Shown: in pieces, positions 61,669 through 64,000 of the stretch
How the letters are laid out: each line of letters opens with the position of its first letter
Position numbering within the stretch: the first letter of the stretch is position 1
Source of the DNA: [Pseudomonas] carboxydohydrogena
Lineage (GTDB): Bacteria; Pseudomonadota; Alphaproteobacteria; Rhizobiales; Xanthobacteraceae
Assembly: GCF_029030725.1 (NCBI RefSeq)
Contig: NZ_CP113162.1
Span: 2,354,501 to 2,418,500, forward strand
Direction: 5' to 3'
DNA length: 64,000 bases
The notes under the pieces: generated by a model
Told to the model about the DNA's origin: nothing
The model's database searches: none
The model's input: the letters and a program-made list of their open reading frames with translations, nothing else
Translations under genes and position numbers: made by a program

Positions 61669-62544
61669 ATGAAATCCGCATTTCTCACCGATCGGGGCGT
61701 GGTCAAAGTCGGCGGCGAGGACGCCCGCCACTTTCTCAACGGCCTCGTCACCACCAATATCGATCTGGTCCGGCCCGGTCTCGGACGCTTCGGCGCGCTG
61801 CTGACGCCGCAGGGCAAGATCATCGCCGATTTTCTCGTCACCGAAATACCGGCAGGCCATGGCGGCGGCTTCCTGCTCGATTGCCCGAAATCGCTGGCGC
61901 AACCGCTCACCGCGCGCCTGTCGATCTACAAGCTGCGCGCCAAGGTCGCGATCGAAAATCTCTCGGACGCTTTCGGCGTGCTCGCCGTCTGGGACGGAAC
62001 GCCGCAGATGACGCCCGATCTCGCTTTCGCCGATCCGCGCGATGAGTCTCTCGGCTGGCGCGTGCTGGTGCCTGCTGAACTGGCGAACAAAGCCGCCGCC
62101 GCCATCGGCGCGGAAATGGTCGATGAAAGCGACTACGACGCGCATCGCATCCGCTGCGGCGCGCCGCGCGGCGGCATCGACTTCAGCTACAACGACGCCT
62201 TCCCGCACGATACCAACATGGACCGACTGCACGGCGTCGATTTCGACAAGGGCTGCTACATCGGCCAGGAAGTCGTCTCCCGCATGCAGCATCGCGGCAC
62301 CGCGCGCACCCGCATCGTTCGCATCGGCCTTGGCGATGCCATCGCGGCGGGAACGCCGGTGACGGCGGGCGACAAGACGCTCGGCACGCTCGGCTCGTCG
62401 GCGGGCGATCGCGGACTGGCCTTGTTGCGGATCGACCGCGTCGCGGATGCCGTGGAGGCAGGCACGCCGGTTGTCGCGGACGGGCACGCATTGTCCTTCA
62501 TCGTTCCGCAGGACATCGTGCCGCCGAAGAAGGCATCCGCATGA
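61669..62544 (+). CDS. ygfZ: YgfZ/GcvT-domain (CAF17-like) iron-sulfur cluster assembly folate-binding protein
   Basis: 291 residues from the ATG at 61669; upstream in-frame starts lie in the dihydroorotase promoter zone. GEDARHFLNGLVTTNI and the signature FDKGCYIGQEVVSRMQHRG are diagnostic. These tetrahydrofolate-binding proteins help mature [4Fe-4S] enzymes. First of three genes with 4-bp overlaps (ygfZ-tag-HD), so expressed as an operon. Confidence 0.94.
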   Translation: MKSAFLTDRGVVKVGGEDARHFLNGLVTTNIDLVRPGLGRFGALLTPQGKIIADFLVTEIPAGHGGGFLLDCPKSLAQPLTARLSIYKLRAKVAIENLSDAFGVLAVWDGTPQMTPDLAFADPRDESLGWRVLVPAELANKAAAAIGAEMVDESDYDAHRIRCGAPRGGIDFSYNDAFPHDTNMDRLHGVDFDKGCYIGQEVVSRMQHRGTARTRIVRIGLGDAIAAGTPVTAGDKTLGTLGSSAGDRGLALLRIDRVADAVEAGTPVVADGHALSFIVPQDIVPPKKASA

Positions 62545-63158
62545 GCGCCGCGCCAGCAAAGGCAGCAAAGGTTTTGCGTTGCGCGTGGCCGGGCGAGGAC
62601 CCGCTCTACGTCGCCTATCACGACGAGGAATGGGGCGTGCCGGAATATGACGACCGCGCGCTGTTCGAGAAACTGATCCTCGATGGCTTTCAGGCGGGGC
62701 TGTCGTGGATCACCATCCTGCGCAAGCGCGACAATTTCCGCAAAGCCTTCGACGATTTCGACCCGGCGAAGATCGCGCGCTATGACGCGAAAAAAATCGC
62801 CGCGCTGATGAGCGATGCCGGTATCGTGCGCAACCGTGCCAAGATCGAGGGCGCGGTGAAAAGCGCGCAGGCCTACCTCGTCATCATGAAGGAAGGCCCC
62901 GGCTTTTCGAAACTGTTGTGGAGCTTTGTCGGCGGCGCGCCGAAGGTGAACCGCTTCCGCAGCAAGAGTCAGGTGCCGGTATCGACGCCGGAATCGATCG
63001 CGATGTCGAAGGAGCTTGTGAAGCGCGGCTTCAAGTTCGTCGGCCCCACCATCGTCTATGCCTTCATGCAGGCAACCGGCATGGTCAACGATCACATGGT
63101 CACCTGCCATTGCCACGCCACCTGCGGCAAACCCAAACGCGCGCGCAAGACCAGATGA
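62541..63158 (+). CDS. tag: DNA-3-methyladenine glycosylase I
   Basis: 205 residues. It removes 3-methyladenine from DNA. The N-terminal RCAWPGEDPLYVAYHDEEWG, ILDGFQAGLSWITILRKRDN, and zinc ligands (Cys near the N-terminus; His and two Cys in HMVTCHCHATCG) match Tag. Overlaps ygfZ and the HD gene as ATGA at both ends. Confidence 0.96.
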   Translation: MSAAPAKAAKVLRCAWPGEDPLYVAYHDEEWGVPEYDDRALFEKLILDGFQAGLSWITILRKRDNFRKAFDDFDPAKIARYDAKKIAALMSDAGIVRNRAKIEGAVKSAQAYLVIMKEGPGFSKLLWSFVGGAPKVNRFRSKSQVPVSTPESIAMSKELVKRGFKFVGPTIVYAFMQATGMVNDHMVTCHCHATCGKPKRARKTR

Positions 63159-63769
63159 CCGCGAAACACACGCCTCCGAAGAAGGCCGCCCGCGCGTGGC
63201 AGCGCATGCTGTCGGGACGGCGGCTCGACCTGCTCGATCCGTCGCCCCTGGATGTCGAAGTCGCCGACATCGCGCACGGGCTTGCCCGCGTCGCGCGCTG
63301 GAACGGGCAGACCCACGGCGCACATATTTTCTCCGTCGCGCAGCACACGCTGCTGGTCGAGGAAGTGCTGCGCACGCGCGCGCCGCGCATCGACCGCCGC
63401 GTGCGGCTCGCGGCAATGTTGCACGACGCGCCCGAATACGTGATCGGCGACATGATCTCGCCGTTCAAGGCGGTGATCGGCGGGTCCTACAAGGCGGTGG
63501 AGAAACGGCTGCTCGCGGCGATCCATCTGCATTTCGGCCTGCCCGCCGCGCTGCCCGCCGATATCGAAGCCCTGATCAAGGCCGCCGACATGGGCGCGGC
63601 TTACCTGGAGGCGACACATCTTGCCGGTTTCAGCCAGGCGGAGGCGAGGCGCCTGTTCGGCCGCGATCCCAAGCTCAATCCGGCGACCGTCGAGACTTAT
63701 CTCACACCGTGGTCCGCCACCAAGGCAGAACGGCAGTTCCTCGCCCGCTGCCAGTCGCTGATAGCGTGA
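63155..63769 (+). CDS. HD-domain phosphohydrolase (YfbR-like)
   Basis: 204 residues from the ATG at 63155. HD motifs: His in FSVAQHTLLVEE, HD in AAMLHDAPEYVIGDM, and Asp in IKAADMGAAYLEATHL. This resembles YfbR-type 5'-nucleotidases that act on deoxyribonucleoside monophosphates. Substrate not confirmed. Third gene of the ygfZ-tag-HD operon. Confidence 0.9.
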   Translation: MTAKHTPPKKAARAWQRMLSGRRLDLLDPSPLDVEVADIAHGLARVARWNGQTHGAHIFSVAQHTLLVEEVLRTRAPRIDRRVRLAAMLHDAPEYVIGDMISPFKAVIGGSYKAVEKRLLAAIHLHFGLPAALPADIEALIKAADMGAAYLEATHLAGFSQAEARRLFGRDPKLNPATVETYLTPWSATKAERQFLARCQSLIA

Positions 63770-63835
63770 CTATTCCAGTTTTTACGCGCTTTCACGGCGC
63801 TGCGCCCTGACGTATAGAGGGCATAGTCAGAGGCC

Positions 63836-64000
63836 ATGATGATCCACGTCTGCTCGCTTGCCGAACTTCATCCGACCGTCGCCGCCATCGGCGCGAGCCA
63901 CATCATCACGGTGATGGGCAAGGTGGAGAAGGCGCAAACACCTGCTTCCGTTCTCGATGCCAACCATCTGCGCGTCTCGATGGACGACATCACCGAAATC
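63836..64000 (+). CDS. Tyrosine phosphatase-like protein, N-terminal part (3' end outside window)
   Basis: 55 codons are visible, open to the window end, from tandem ATGs at 63836 and 63839. IHVCSLAELHPTVAAIGASH resembles the start of small tyrosine-phosphatase-family proteins of Bradyrhizobium. The catalytic CxxxxxR loop would lie outside the window, so the call rests on the N-terminus alone. Confidence 0.6.
   Translation, partial: MMIHVCSLAELHPTVAAIGASHIITVMGKVEKAQTPASVLDANHLRVSMDDITEI

Overview
The window is about 64 kb of GC-rich chromosome (AT-rich only at promoters) from an alphaproteobacterium, most probably of the Bradyrhizobium/Afipia/Rhodopseudomonas family (Nitrobacteraceae). This assignment rests on gene content and order (histone-deacetylase-like gene - xseB - dxs - tlyA - rRNA methyltransferase; TIGR02301, extensin-like and DUF1499 proteins) and on interspersed palindromic repeats of the kind common in these genomes. 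No phage, transposon, plasmid or CRISPR feature was seen. Almost everything reads as intact chromosomal genes.

Layout. 1-3160: end of a glutamine amidotransferase gene and a membrane-bound Cache-PAS-GGDEF-EAL protein. 3324-15264: the accessory region of most interest, a tight minus-strand array of 14 genes. In transcription order it reads: NitT/TauT-type (sulfonate-type) ABC transporter (ATPase, permease, binding protein); membrane-anchored succinate-dehydrogenase/fumarate-reductase-like complex (B, C, D); two-subunit class I fumarase-like hydratase; the complex's flavoprotein A; then suyA, suyB, slcC-like, comC-like; then a GntR/UTRA regulator. 15742-18279: methylmalonate-semialdehyde dehydrogenase and a divergent LysR regulator. 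18335-26586: acyl-CoA dehydrogenase, enoyl-CoA isomerase-like protein, deacetylase-like protein, xseB, dxs, tlyA and an RNA methyltransferase. 26813-36141: chemoreceptor, glycine-rich secreted protein, aroC, histidine phosphatase, fabI, an ECF sigma/anti-sigma pair, PRC-barrel protein, DnaJ-type co-chaperone and a surface lipoprotein. 36247-49493: pdxH, a short-chain dehydrogenase, ligD, cutA, corA, L,D-transpeptidase, extensin-like protein, TauE/SafE exporter, DUF1499 protein, MBL hydrolase, glutaryl-CoA dehydrogenase, ribB and a DUF2147 protein. 49524-54238: a branched-chain-amino-acid-type ABC transporter with a Tat-exported binding protein. 54813-64000: tRNA-Pro(CGG), Sua5/TsaC, FAD-linked oxidase, YedK/HMCES, NUDIX, small conserved proteins, dihydroorotase, YgfZ, Tag, an HD protein and the start of a tyrosine-phosphatase-like gene.

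How the accessory region may work. SuyAB is the known sulfo-lyase splitting (R)-3-sulfolactate into pyruvate and sulfite. SlcC and ComC are opposite-handed sulfolactate dehydrogenases that together act as a racemase. These account for four genes, and the transporter is of the sulfonate type. Nothing in the established sulfolactate route needs the dehydrogenase/hydratase module. That module also differs from genuine succinate dehydrogenase: Cys replaces the FAD-linking His, and Glu replaces the substrate-binding Thr. My inference is that the locus oxidises and hydrates a C4 sulfonate such as sulfosuccinate to a sulfomalate-like compound, which a Suy-type lyase then desulfonates. A shared 14-bp palindrome in front of both halves (7815-7828 and 15560-15573) suggests one regulator controls both, most simply the GntR protein. 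This is a hypothesis from gene content, not a demonstrated pathway.
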